Part shown: one piece after another, positions 1-9,444 of the stretch | Numbering within the stretch: the stretch's first letter is position 1 | How the letters are laid out: the number at the start of each line of letters is the position of its first letter | Assembly: GCA_963975425.1 (NCBI GenBank) | Contig: CAXBGS010000019.1 | Span: forward strand, 1 to 64,000 | Source of the DNA: CAXBGS01 sp963975425 | GTDB taxonomy: Bacteria; Planctomycetota; Planctomycetia; Pirellulales; Pirellulaceae | Direction of reading: 5' to 3' | Length of the DNA stretch: 64,000 bases | Position numbers and translations under genes: made by a program | Notes under the pieces: model-generated | The model's input: only the letters and a program-made list of their open reading frames with translations | Database searches by the model: none | What the model was told of the DNA's origin: nothing

Positions 1-55
1 TTGACGCTGAGAAATTGACGCTGAGAAATTGACGCTGAGAAATTGACGCTGAGAA
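1..55. repeat. 14-bp tandem repeat, about 3.9 copies
   Basis: The unit TTGACGCTGAGAAA is repeated head to tail three times, followed by a fourth copy lacking its last base. The array begins at the first base of the window, so its true length is unknown. It lies about 85 bp upstream of the first sulfatase start. A short GC-rich hairpin (CGGGGC-CGC-GCCCCG, 97-111) follows it. No function is evident. Confidence 0.95.
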
Positions 56-139
56 TCCACGATGGGTGATCTTGTTATGATTTGCTGGACCTGTCGCGGG
101 GCCGCGCCCCGTACGGACTCCTCAAACGTGGTGTTTTAA

Positions 140-1651
140 ATGAACTGCAAATCAGTCACGTGGGTCTTGTTCGCCACAGCGATGCTGGCCGTCCACCCGT
201 TGTCGGCCGAAAGCCCTGAAACGCAGCGACCCGCATCCGTCCCTAACATCGTTTTTATTCTCGCCGATGATTTGGGCTACGGTGAACTGGGCTGTTATGG
301 GCAGCAAAAAATTGAAACGCCGCACGTGGATCGCCTTGCGTCGGAAGGTATGCGTTTCACCCAGCATTACACCGGAGCCCCGGTGTGTGCACCGGCTCGA
401 TGCACGTTGATGACGGGGCAAAGTCTTGCGCATGCACAAATACGAGGCAACAAAGACTCACCCGGTGGGCGTTTGTTTCCGGGTCAGTGGCCGTTGACTG
501 ATGAGATCGTGACCATCGCCGAGTCATTAAAGTCGGCCGGATATGCGACCGGCGCGTTCGGCAAATGGGGACTCGGGCCTTCACGATCGGAAGGGTCACC
601 GATCAAACAAGGATTTGATCGATACTTCGGTTATAACTGCCAGCGAAACGCGCACAGCTATTTCCCATTCTTTCTCGACTCCGACGAACAAGAACAGCGA
701 ATCAATCCCGGTTCGATTTTCGGACACCAGCGCAGACCGAACGGTCGAGTCGACGCGAACGATTATCGGCTCGAAACCTATGCACCTGATGCGATTCTAT
801 CCGAGGCTCTTGCGTTCGTTGACAAACACCAGTCTGAACCATTCTTTCTGTATCTCCCATTCGTGGAACCTCACGTCGCGATGCAGCCGCCGCAGGAATG
901 GATTGATCGCTATCCCGTTCAATGGGACAAACCCAAAGGACCTTATCGTGGCCAAAACGGTTACTTGCCGCATCCTCGGCCCCGTGCGGCCTATGCAGCG
1001 ATGATTTCCGATTTAGACGAACACGTCGGGACGATTTTGGCAAAGCTAGATGAACATGGTTTATCGTCAAACACCATTGTCGTTTTCACATCGGACAACG
1101 GCACGACTCACCCGAGCCGCGATCCCGCGTTTCATGTCGGCGGTGTCGATGCAGAGTTTTTCGAATCAACCGCGGATCTGCGCGGTTGGAAGGGCAGTGT
1201 GTACGAGGGAGGCATCCGCGTTCCTTGCGTGGTCAAGTGGACCGGCCGTGTTCCTGCGGGGACGGTCTGCGATGTTCCGACCTATTTTCCTGATTGGTTT
1301 CCTACACTTTGCCACATCGCGGGTGCGGATCTGCCAGCGCATCAACAACTCGATGGAATCAACTTGGTTGGGACGCTGACCGAAAACGCACCGATCGATC
1401 GCAAGTCGCCGATGATCTGGGATTTTCATGGCTATGGCGGGCTAGTCGCGATTCGTGATGGCCGATGGAAAGCCGTACGGCGCAACCTCTTGAACAAGCC
1501 AACACCGTGGGAACTCTACGATTTGGATCAAGACGAGAGCGAAGCGGTGGACCTAGCCAAGAACCATCCGGCGATCGTCGAGCGACTTGAGACGCATTAT
1601 CGCCAAACGCGAACGGCCGAGCCCGACTTTCCACTGCCACTGTACGATTGA
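140..1651 (+). CDS. secreted arylsulfatase-type sulfatase (formylglycine family)
   Basis: Predicted to hydrolyse sulfate esters, probably of sulfated polysaccharides, outside the cytoplasm. A signal peptide of about 23 residues ends after LSA. The metal-binding DD of ILADD lies at residues 43-44. The sulfatase signature CAPAR begins at Cys83, the residue converted to formylglycine by a maturase that is not in this window. A second metal-site stretch, TSDNGTTH, lies near residue 315. The length of 503 aa is typical of planctomycete family S1 sulfatases. The start is the ATG directly before the hydrophobic leader. A second sulfatase follows on the same strand after a gap of about 600 bp. The natural substrate cannot be told from sequence. 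Confidence 0.93.
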   Translation: MNCKSVTWVLFATAMLAVHPLSAESPETQRPASVPNIVFILADDLGYGELGCYGQQKIETPHVDRLASEGMRFTQHYTGAPVCAPARCTLMTGQSLAHAQIRGNKDSPGGRLFPGQWPLTDEIVTIAESLKSAGYATGAFGKWGLGPSRSEGSPIKQGFDRYFGYNCQRNAHSYFPFFLDSDEQEQRINPGSIFGHQRRPNGRVDANDYRLETYAPDAILSEALAFVDKHQSEPFFLYLPFVEPHVAMQPPQEWIDRYPVQWDKPKGPYRGQNGYLPHPRPRAAYAAMISDLDEHVGTILAKLDEHGLSSNTIVVFTSDNGTTHPSRDPAFHVGGVDAEFFESTADLRGWKGSVYEGGIRVPCVVKWTGRVPAGTVCDVPTYFPDWFPTLCHIAGADLPAHQQLDGINLVGTLTENAPIDRKSPMIWDFHGYGGLVAIRDGRWKAVRRNLLNKPTPWELYDLDQDESEAVDLAKNHPAIVERLETHYRQTRTAEPDFPLPLYD

Positions 1652-2249
1652 AGATGGACCCGGTGAATGTCGCGAAAGTGTGTTCGGCGCGGCCGAAACC
1701 GGTGCAGTGACACGGGACATTCGATCCACGTCTTCAACGGCACCGAGGTCGATGCTGCCTCATCCGCTGATGGCGGCGACTTCGATGACGAGCGTATCAA
1801 CGTCGCCGACAAGTCCAATCGCATGGCGGGATGCGGCGCGCGGTGGCGGACCGCGAAAGATCGTGTCGGAAAGCGATGGGCGGACGCGAAGCGTGTCCGC
1901 TAACAGCAATGTGCAGCACGAGCAATGTGCAGCACGAGCAATCTGCGAGGCCTCTTCGATGAGGATGCAGTTCACGTCACCGTCCAGCCCTGTCGATCGT
2001 GGCGGACGATTCCATGTTCGGGCCAATAAACCGGCGAGTCGTTAGCCGAGCCGGATTGTCGAGCGCCGGCGCGATCACGATTGATTTCAAGACCAGCCGC
2101 CGTTGTGGATCGATCGCCATCTGCGGATTCGGAAACCGATGTTGACGCTGCGAATCGCATCCAACGTTCTTTTGTACAGTTGCCCGCGTAGGCGTCGCGA
2201 TGATCAATTATACTTTTGTGCTTGGTCGACGTTCGGCCTCATAGGGACC
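1652..2249. other. intergenic region with a 16-bp tandem duplication
   Basis: No convincing gene is seen between the two sulfatases. GCAATGTGCAGCACGA occurs twice in tandem at 1906-1921 and 1922-1937, followed by a partial third copy (GCAAT). Short open frames on both strands have no recognisable domain and no ribosome-binding site. A decayed gene cannot be excluded. Confidence 0.6.
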
Positions 2250-4184
2250 ATGGGAATCAACATGCATACAACTGCAAATCGACGGCCGTCAGCGATGTTT
2301 CGTATCGGCTTGGTAACGCTCTCTGTTTTCAGCACGTTCTTCGCGCGGCATGATGCACGTGCCGAAGACGCAAGTGACCGCCCCAATATTTTGTGGCTGA
2401 CTTGTGAAGACAACAACGTGAATTGGGTCGGATGCTACGGGAATCCGCATGCCGACACGCCGAATATCGATGCGTTGGCGAAAGAAGGGTTCCAGTATAT
2501 GCATTGCTATGCGAACGCGCCTGTCTGTGCGCCCTCGCGAAGCACTTGGATTACCGGCGTGCATGCCCTGTCGATGGGCACGCATCCGATGCGCAGCCGC
2601 TACGAGATCCCTCACGACCGCATCAAATACTATCCCGACTTGTTGAAACAAGCCGGGTACTTCGTCGGCAACGCGCGCAAGACCGATTACAACATTGGTG
2701 GGCGTGATGACTCGAGCGCTTGGGATACAAACGCGGTGGATTGGGAACAGCTCAAGAGTCAGCAGCCGTTCTTTATGGTGATCAACAGCACGCTCTCTCA
2801 TGAGTCCAAGGCTTTTGGCGATGTCGACAATACGACTCATCGTCCCGAGGATGTTCGACTCGCAAAGTATCATCCCGACATTCCCGTGATTCGCAAGAAT
2901 TATGCGCACTACCATGACCAAATGAAAAAGATGGACGCAACGATTGGCGATGCGCTTGCAAAACTGGAACAGATGGGCATGGCCAAGAACACGATCGTCA
3001 TTCACAACTCCGACCATGGCGGCGTGATCGCTCGCAGCAAACGCTATTTGTTCAACAGCGGAACGCATTGCCCGTTGATCATTCGTATCCCGCAGCAGTT
3101 CTCGCATTTGCGTCCTGCGGAACCTGGTACAAAAATTGACACATTGGTCAGCTTTATTGACATGACCAAAACTTGGTTGAATTTGTGTGGTGCCCAAACG
3201 CCGGACTATCTGCAAGGCCGAGTTTTTCTGGGGCCCGATGCCGAGTCGCGAGACTATCACGTCAGTTTTCGGTCGCGAATGGATGAACGCTGCGACAACG
3301 TGCGCGCGATTCGAGACCGCCAATTCTTATACATTCGAAATTACATGCCATACGCGCCCTGGGGACAGAAGCTGATGTATCTATGGCAAATGGCGGCGAC
3401 GCAGGCTTGGCAGAAACATCACGATGAAGGAAAAACGGACGCGATCACTGGCCGTTTCTTTGGAACCAAGCCTACGGAAGAGCTTTACGACACAAGTGTC
3501 GATCCGGACAACGTCAACAACCTGATCGATGATCCCCGATATGCGAACGATGTGGCACGATTGCGCGGCGCATTAAACGCATGGCAGATCAAGCATTTTG
3601 ATTCAGGCCTGTTGCCCGAAAGCGAGGTTGTCAAACGGGCGGAAGAATACGGTGCGACGATCCATGATTTTGTGCGTGACGAGAATGCCTATCCCGTTCA
3701 GACCTATCTGGATGTTTCGTCGTTGGCTCTGGAAAAAGACGCGTCGAACCTTGCCACTCTCTACAAAAACCTCGGCGATTCTGACGTCGGAGTGCGCTAT
3801 TGGGCGACGGTGGGATGCTTTCTGTTGCAAGACTCAGAATCTTTGGATCTAGATCGAATCCGAAAGTCACTTGACGATACGGAATCGGATCATGTGCGAG
3901 CGATGGCGGCATGGATTCTTTACCGAGCAGGTGAAAAACAGGTGGCCCAAAGCACATGGAATGAAATGCTCGCTGACAGTTCTTACGCTTCGCTGAAAAT
4001 CTTGAATATCATCGATTGGATTGGCGAAGGGGTTGCGCCTTACGCCGACGCGATCGCATCATGCTCGTTCAGTCATGGCGGGTACGTTGATCGAATGAAA
4101 GAGAATTTGGGCTTGAAACCAGCCGCGAAAGCCAAAGGTAACAAGAAACCTAAGAACGCGAAAAAGCAAAAGAAAGCGGCCTAG
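2250..4184 (+). CDS. secreted sulfatase with C-terminal helical-repeat extension
   Basis: Second sulfatase of the tandem pair, 644 aa from the ATG at 2250, which has AGGG just upstream. ATG 2262 and ATG 2295 are alternatives, and 2295 sits directly at the hydrophobic signal segment ending near ARA. The catalytic signature is CAPSR (Cys93 from this start), within NAPVCAPSRST. The metal-binding stretch NSDHGG lies near residue 255. After the sulfatase fold, residues from about 490 to 620 resemble HEAT-like helices, including GDSDVGVRYWA and SDHVRAMAAWILYRAG. The protein ends in a lysine-rich tail. This architecture resembles planctomycete heparan-N-sulfatase-like proteins. A frame open further upstream would need a TTG start at 2103 and lacks a ribosome-binding site. 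Confidence 0.9.
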   Translation: MGINMHTTANRRPSAMFRIGLVTLSVFSTFFARHDARAEDASDRPNILWLTCEDNNVNWVGCYGNPHADTPNIDALAKEGFQYMHCYANAPVCAPSRSTWITGVHALSMGTHPMRSRYEIPHDRIKYYPDLLKQAGYFVGNARKTDYNIGGRDDSSAWDTNAVDWEQLKSQQPFFMVINSTLSHESKAFGDVDNTTHRPEDVRLAKYHPDIPVIRKNYAHYHDQMKKMDATIGDALAKLEQMGMAKNTIVIHNSDHGGVIARSKRYLFNSGTHCPLIIRIPQQFSHLRPAEPGTKIDTLVSFIDMTKTWLNLCGAQTPDYLQGRVFLGPDAESRDYHVSFRSRMDERCDNVRAIRDRQFLYIRNYMPYAPWGQKLMYLWQMAATQAWQKHHDEGKTDAITGRFFGTKPTEELYDTSVDPDNVNNLIDDPRYANDVARLRGALNAWQIKHFDSGLLPESEVVKRAEEYGATIHDFVRDENAYPVQTYLDVSSLALEKDASNLATLYKNLGDSDVGVRYWATVGCFLLQDSESLDLDRIRKSLDDTESDHVRAMAAWILYRAGEKQVAQSTWNEMLADSSYASLKILNIIDWIGEGVAPYADAIASCSFSHGGYVDRMKENLGLKPAAKAKGNKKPKNAKKQKKAA

Positions 4185-4531
4185 CTCTTGCAGCCTCAAG
4201 CGGTTCGAAATTGTTGCATCGGTTGACGCGATGAAGCCTTTTCGTCGGTATCGTTGTAGGCAGCGTGCGAGATTTGCGGTTTTGCAATCACTGGTTAGGC
4301 TCTCGCAATCGCCACGGGAATGGACAGTTCCTGTCCATTCCCGTGGTCAATCTCTTTACACCACGTCGCCAATCGCTCGCTTTCGCTCAGTGAATCGATG
4401 CATCAAGTGGTGGGATTCCGCCGCAGACGGGGTTCTGATCGCCATACGTGCTGGGCTGAACCCGATGGCACGCTGAATGCATAGATTTCCTCGCGAACTG
4501 GTTTTGTATCGCATGCGGGTTTCGAGGAAAC
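4185..4531. other. intergenic region before the metal-efflux operon
   Basis: No credible gene. It contains the perfect inverted repeat described separately (4312-4346) and the ribosome-binding site GAGGA (4524-4528) of the following adaptor gene. Confidence 0.7.
4312..4346. repeat. perfect 16-bp inverted repeat with 3-nt loop
   Basis: CCACGGGAATGGACAG is followed by TTC and then its exact reverse complement CTGTCCATTCCCGTGG. The hairpin would be very stable. No U-tract follows on either strand, so it is not a classical intrinsic terminator. It could end transcription of the sulfatases, act as a processing site, or be a short palindromic element. Confidence 0.85.
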
Positions 4532-6073
4532 GTGTCTCATTTTCAACTGAACCGTCCGTCGACAGAAACGGACTTAGCGTTTTCGGAGGCCATCGTGTGG
4601 TCTCGGATCATCCGCAAGGCCGTTCCGACCGTGATTACGATCGTGGCGGTTGCGGCGTGCTGGGTGTTGGCGGTGCGGTGGTGGGCTGACCGAGAACTGC
4701 ACCCGGTGGGTGCGCCCGAAGTGGTTGAGTCGGCGTATGTCGAATCAATGGACGTGCCGGAGATGATTACCCTGCCGGCGGGAAAGCTGGCCGCCGGGCG
4801 TTTCGAATCGGCGCCCGTGGGGCGGCAGACGATTCAGCATTTGCACACAGTCCCTGGGCGCATTCGCTACGACGAAACGAAACATATCGATGTCAAATCA
4901 CCGTTAACGGGCATCCTCGCGGAAGTACACGTTTTACCAGGGCAACAGGTCGAGGCGGGGCACTTGCTAGCCGTCTTGCGGAGTCCTGAGATTGGTCGCG
5001 CCCGAGCCGAGGTCTTGCGATGCCAGGAGGAGTATGAAATTGCCAACCAGGCTTTCGTTCGTGAAACAGAAGTGGCGAACAACCTGGAAGCACTTTCGAC
5101 GATGCTGAAGCAACGCAAATCGATCGACGAAATTGAAGAGGTGTTCGCCGAAAAATCCCTCGGTAGCTATCGCAGTGATCTGCTGGCCGCCTATGCGCGA
5201 GTGCTGTTGGCCAGCGAGTTGTCGCAAAAAGCGAAATTGATCGGCCAATCCGGTTCACTATCGGGACGCACTTTACGCGAACGCGAGACCGATCGCCAAA
5301 TCGCGGAGGTCGCATTCAGTACGGCCCAGGATCAAGCTCGATTCTCGGCGCAGCAGTCATTGCTGAAGACACGTTCGAAGGTCGCCGATGCGAAGCGCCA
5401 GTTGAACCTCGCGTGGCAGGCGGTCGAGACTCTGCTGGGGCATCCGATCGAAAAAAGATCGATTGACTTTGCCGACCAGGAATCGATTTCCCGTTTAGAA
5501 GTCCGCGCGCCTTTGTCGGGGACGATCGAATCGCGGGCGTTCGCAAGCAATGAACGCATCTCTGTTGGCGACTCGCTCTTTGTACTTGCGAACACAGGTT
5601 CATTGTATGTCGCGGCAAGCATTCGTGAGGGTGACTGGTACGCGGTGTCGTTGCAGCCGGGGACCTCGGTTGCGGTCACCGTTCCCGCACTCGGCGACCG
5701 AGTCTATTCTGCTTCTCTGAATTACATCGGCCGCGAAGTCACCGCCGAAACCAACGCGATCCCATTGATCGCAAAAGTCGACAATGTCGATGGGCTGCTG
5801 CGACCAGGGATGTTTGTCCGTGTTTCGGTTCCAATCGGCGCACCATCAAAGACGCTTTCGGTTAAACCTCAGTCGGTGGTCCAACATGAGGATCAAAAAT
5901 TCGTTTTTGTCGACGAGGGGGATGGAAAGTTTATGCGAGTTGACGTCAAGACCGGTGGGGGTTCGCAAGACTGGGTCGAAATCAAGGAAGGACTTTCGCC
6001 AGGGCAACGTGTCGTGACCGAAGGAGCCTTCTTGTTGAAGTCGGAGTATTTGTTGCAGGGCGAAAGCGAATAA
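4532..6073 (+). CDS. RND efflux periplasmic adaptor subunit, CzcB/CusB-like
   Basis: Membrane-fusion protein that links an inner-membrane RND pump to an outer-membrane channel. The GTG start at 4532 has GAGGA four bases upstream. Residues 31-50 form one transmembrane anchor. The first barrel-sandwich half is seen near residues 110-150 (VKSPLTGILAEVHVLPGQQVEAGHLL). A long alpha-helical hairpin with coiled-coil character follows, and the second half begins at LEVRAPLSGTIE near residue 320. Beta-barrel and membrane-proximal domains follow, including a typical PGM-F motif. It lies 105 bp upstream of the pump gene, so the two are probably co-transcribed. No outer-membrane factor gene is nearby. 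The metal specificity is not evident. Confidence 0.88.
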   Translation: MSHFQLNRPSTETDLAFSEAIVWSRIIRKAVPTVITIVAVAACWVLAVRWWADRELHPVGAPEVVESAYVESMDVPEMITLPAGKLAAGRFESAPVGRQTIQHLHTVPGRIRYDETKHIDVKSPLTGILAEVHVLPGQQVEAGHLLAVLRSPEIGRARAEVLRCQEEYEIANQAFVRETEVANNLEALSTMLKQRKSIDEIEEVFAEKSLGSYRSDLLAAYARVLLASELSQKAKLIGQSGSLSGRTLRERETDRQIAEVAFSTAQDQARFSAQQSLLKTRSKVADAKRQLNLAWQAVETLLGHPIEKRSIDFADQESISRLEVRAPLSGTIESRAFASNERISVGDSLFVLANTGSLYVAASIREGDWYAVSLQPGTSVAVTVPALGDRVYSASLNYIGREVTAETNAIPLIAKVDNVDGLLRPGMFVRVSVPIGAPSKTLSVKPQSVVQHEDQKFVFVDEGDGKFMRVDVKTGGGSQDWVEIKEGLSPGQRVVTEGAFLLKSEYLLQGESE

Positions 6074-6178
6074 CGACGCTGAACCGCTGGCGGTGGCACG
6101 AATCGCAGTGCCCTGGCGGTCAGATCTCGCCACGATCACGATTTTGCTTGAATTGAATTGCACCTTGGACTTTGACGT

Positions 6179-9100
6179 ATGCTAACGCGACTGATTGAAT
6201 TGTCGGTCACTCATCGTGGACTTGTCATTATCTTGACGTTGCTCATGGCGGTCGGCGGCCTCTATTCCGCGTTCGATTTGCCGATTGATGCAGTTCCGGA
6301 CATGACCAATGTTCAGGTCCAGGTCGTGACCGATGCGGGGTCTCTTTCGCCGATCGAGGTCGAACGTTACGTGACCTATCCCGTCGAGAACACGATGGGC
6401 GGACTGCCGGATGTGGAAGAACTGCGGAGCGTATCGAAATTTGGTATTTCGGTCGTCACGATCGTTTTCCAAGAAGGGACGGACATCTATCGTGCGCGTC
6501 AATTGGTCACCGAACGATTGTCGGACGCGGCAAGTCAGATTCCGGCGGGTTACGGTACACCCAGCGTCGGTCCGCTGACGACGGCGCTTGGCGAGATTCT
6601 GCAGTTCGAAGTCCGCAGCGACCATCACACGCCGATGGAGTTGCGGACGATGCTGGAATGGGATGTCGCGCCTCGGCTGCGCGAAGTCGCCGGAGTTACC
6701 GAAATCAACACGCATGGCGGATTCTATAAGACATACGAGGTGCAGCCTGATCCGAATCGCCTGACCAGTTACGGGATCGCGATGGAATTGCTGTTTGAAA
6801 GTCTTCAAAACAACAATTCGACCTCGGGCGGCGGATATGTCGTCCACCACGGCGAACAACGATTCATACGTGGCGTCTCATTACTTAGCAGCAAGGAAGA
6901 TATCGAATCGGTGGTAATCCGCCGTGAATCCGACGGAAATCCCATTCTCGTTCGCGATGTTGCGACGGTCACGATCGCGCCCATGACGCGTCAAGGTGCT
7001 GTGACACGCGACGGACGCGGTGAAATTGTCACCGGGTTGGTGATGATGTTGATCGGTGAAAATTCTCGCGAAGTGGTCATTGCTGCAAAGGAAAGACTTA
7101 AGGAAATCGAATTCACGCTGCCCAAAGGCGTGCGGTTGGAGGTCACCTACGACCGCGCCGCTTTGATCGGTCGAACACTGAAAACCGTGCTGACGAACCT
7201 GACCGAAGGTGGTCTGTTGGTCGTTATTGTTTTGTTGCTGATGCTGGGAAATCTGCGTGCCGGCATCATTGTGGCTTTGGCCATTCCACTGTCGATGCTG
7301 TTCGCAACGAATGTGATGCGGTTTACCGATGTCACGGCAAGTTTGATGAGCCTTGGTGCGATTGACTTTGGATTGATCGTCGACAGTTCCGTCATCATGG
7401 TTGAAAACTGCATTCGGAAACTTTCACATAGCAATGGTTTGACGAAAAAGGCGACGCTGATCCGAGACGCGGCGGTCGAAGTTCGAAAGCCGACCATGTT
7501 TGGTGAATTGATTATCGCCGTCGTGTTTCTGCCAATTTTGCTGCTCGAAGGCACCGAAGGAAAGCTGTTCCGGCCGATGGCTCTGACGGTGTTATTTGCG
7601 TTGGGCGGGTCGATGATCCTTTCACTCAGCTTCATGCCGGCCATGGCTACGATCTTTCTGCCGAAGAAAATGGCCGAGAAAGAGGTGTTTGTCGTTCGGG
7701 TGGTTAAACGCCTCTATGAGCCAATCGTGACGTCCGCAATTGCGCATCCACTTGCGACGATCGCGCTGGCACTCGCGGTGTTCGTCTCTAGTTTGCCGGT
7801 TGCGGCAAACCTGGGCGCTGAATTCATGCCTCGTCTGGAAGAAGGCGATCTGTTGGTGGAAGCATTTCGGCTTCCCAGCGCAACACTGGAAGGTTCAATC
7901 GACATGTCGACGCAGATCGAAAAACTGTTGATCGCGTTTCCCGAGGTAAAGACGGTATTCAGTAAAACGGGACGCCCTGAAATCGCCAACGATGTGATGG
8001 GTGTCCACCAAACCGACGTGTGGGTTTTATTGCATCCCGTCGATGAATGGCCGGAATCGAAAACGCGTGACGAATTGATCGAAGAAATGTCGGCGGTATT
8101 GAATGGCAACGTTCCGGGCGTCGCCTTTGGCTTTACACAGCCGATTGAAATGCGCGTCGACGAACTTGTCGCTGGCGTTAAGGCCGACGTCGCAGTCTTG
8201 CTGTACGGCGATGACCTTGAACAGCTTTCGGTCAAAGGCAAAGAAATCGAATCGGCACTGCGAACCATTCCCGGAGCCGTCGATGTCAAAGCGGATTACC
8301 AGGCAAATCTTTCAACCCTGACCATCAAAACGAATCCCGACAGCTTAGCCCGGTACGGTATCGACGCGCAAACGGTCCTGGATGTCGTCTCATCTTTAGG
8401 CGGACACGAGGTTGGCCACGTGTTTGAAGGCCGGGCTCGTTATCCGATCATGGTCCGCGTGCCAAACCGGTGGCGTGAAAGTGTTTCGATGTTAGAACAG
8501 ATTCCCGTTGCGGAAACGGGCGGTGAAACGATCCCGTTGCGAGAGCTTGCCGACATACAGCTTGAGGAAACACCGCCGACGATCGAACATGAAGGAAATC
8601 GCCGACGTACTTTCATCTCTGCCAACGTCCGGGGGCGAGATGTCGCGACATTCGTTTCCCAAGCAAAGCAAACGATTGCCGACAAAGTTCAATTGGCACC
8701 GGGCTACGAAATTCGATGGGGAGGTGACTTTGAAAACTTGCAGTCCGCAAGCCGTCGACTAGCGATCATCACTCCGATCGTTTTAATCATCATCATGCTG
8801 TTGTTACACACCAGCCTTGGATCGTTGAGATTGGCGTCTCTCATTTTCCTCGCCGTTCCCATGGCAGCATCCGGCGGAGTGATTGCGCTGTATCTGCGAG
8901 GGATGCCATTTAGTATTTCCGCGGGCGTTGGTTTTATTGCTTTGTTCGGCGTGGCCGTTTTGAACGGATTAGTCTGGGTCAGTGCTGCCGAGAATCTTCG
9001 CTTGCAAGGCCTACCGCTAGACGAGGTGAGCCATGAAACCGCGCTAGTACGACTGCGGCCGATTTTGATGACGGCGTTGGTCGCGAGCCTCGGCTTTTTG

Positions 9101-9262
9101 CCCATGGCCTTGTCCACCAGCGATGGAGCCGAAATGCAACGGCCACTTGCGACGGTCGTCATTGGCGGGCTTGTGACGTCAACATTGTTGACGTCGTTAG
9201 TGGTTCCCTGTATCTATCCCTGGTTCGCTCGCGGATTGCAACCCAATGAATCGAGCCGTTAG
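6179..9262 (+). CDS. heavy-metal efflux RND pump, CzcA/CusA family
   Basis: Inner-membrane proton/metal antiporter of 1027 aa, the usual length for the HME branch of RND transporters. The N-terminus has the family stretch SVTHRGLVIILTLLM, followed by DLPIDAVPDMTNVQVQV. The fourth-helix motif DFGLIVDSSVIMVEN, around residues 394-410, carries the acidic residue used for proton relay. It belongs to the metal (HME) type rather than the drug (HAE) type, which has GIVVDDAI. Two repeated halves each contain large periplasmic loops. The gene follows its adaptor and converges on a two-component system. Cobalt/zinc/cadmium and copper/silver transport are both possible. Confidence 0.9.
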   Translation: MLTRLIELSVTHRGLVIILTLLMAVGGLYSAFDLPIDAVPDMTNVQVQVVTDAGSLSPIEVERYVTYPVENTMGGLPDVEELRSVSKFGISVVTIVFQEGTDIYRARQLVTERLSDAASQIPAGYGTPSVGPLTTALGEILQFEVRSDHHTPMELRTMLEWDVAPRLREVAGVTEINTHGGFYKTYEVQPDPNRLTSYGIAMELLFESLQNNNSTSGGGYVVHHGEQRFIRGVSLLSSKEDIESVVIRRESDGNPILVRDVATVTIAPMTRQGAVTRDGRGEIVTGLVMMLIGENSREVVIAAKERLKEIEFTLPKGVRLEVTYDRAALIGRTLKTVLTNLTEGGLLVVIVLLLMLGNLRAGIIVALAIPLSMLFATNVMRFTDVTASLMSLGAIDFGLIVDSSVIMVENCIRKLSHSNGLTKKATLIRDAAVEVRKPTMFGELIIAVVFLPILLLEGTEGKLFRPMALTVLFALGGSMILSLSFMPAMATIFLPKKMAEKEVFVVRVVKRLYEPIVTSAIAHPLATIALALAVFVSSLPVAANLGAEFMPRLEEGDLLVEAFRLPSATLEGSIDMSTQIEKLLIAFPEVKTVFSKTGRPEIANDVMGVHQTDVWVLLHPVDEWPESKTRDELIEEMSAVLNGNVPGVAFGFTQPIEMRVDELVAGVKADVAVLLYGDDLEQLSVKGKEIESALRTIPGAVDVKADYQANLSTLTIKTNPDSLARYGIDAQTVLDVVSSLGGHEVGHVFEGRARYPIMVRVPNRWRESVSMLEQIPVAETGGETIPLRELADIQLEETPPTIEHEGNRRRTFISANVRGRDVATFVSQAKQTIADKVQLAPGYEIRWGGDFENLQSASRRLAIITPIVLIIIMLLLHTSLGSLRLASLIFLAVPMAASGGVIALYLRGMPFSISAGVGFIALFGVAVLNGLVWVSAAENLRLQGLPLDEVSHETALVRLRPILMTALVASLGFLPMALSTSDGAEMQRPLATVVIGGLVTSTLLTSLVVPCIYPWFARGLQPNESSR

Positions 9263-9341
9263 CTCCGCCGTCGATCGATCTGCGCCGATCCGGTGGTGAC
9301 ACTTAATATCGTGATTTGGTTTCGATGCTGTGTCGGCCCTT

Positions 9342-9377
9342 GATGCGTCGAATTTGGATGCATCGAACTTGGATGCG
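9342..9377. repeat. 15-bp imperfect tandem repeat, about 2.4 copies
   Basis: GATGCGTCGAATTTG, GATGCATCGAACTTG and a partial GATGCG lie head to tail in the short gap between the convergent pump and response-regulator genes. Confidence 0.85.
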
Positions 9378-9444
9378 ATGGAATGGGCGTGAGGTCTTCG
9401 CCGCGACGATCTGAAGGTTGGACTGATGGGCTGACAGTTCTTGG

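Noticed and set aside
1760..2160. Two minus-strand frames between the sulfatases that could be joined by a frameshift into a pseudogene
   Set aside because: Neither part resembles a known family, and one crosses the tandem duplication at 1906-1937.
2289..3323. 344-codon open frame on the minus strand inside the second sulfatase
   Set aside because: It is antisense to a gene with clear sulfatase motifs, has no domain and no ribosome-binding site, and follows from the codon bias of the sense gene.
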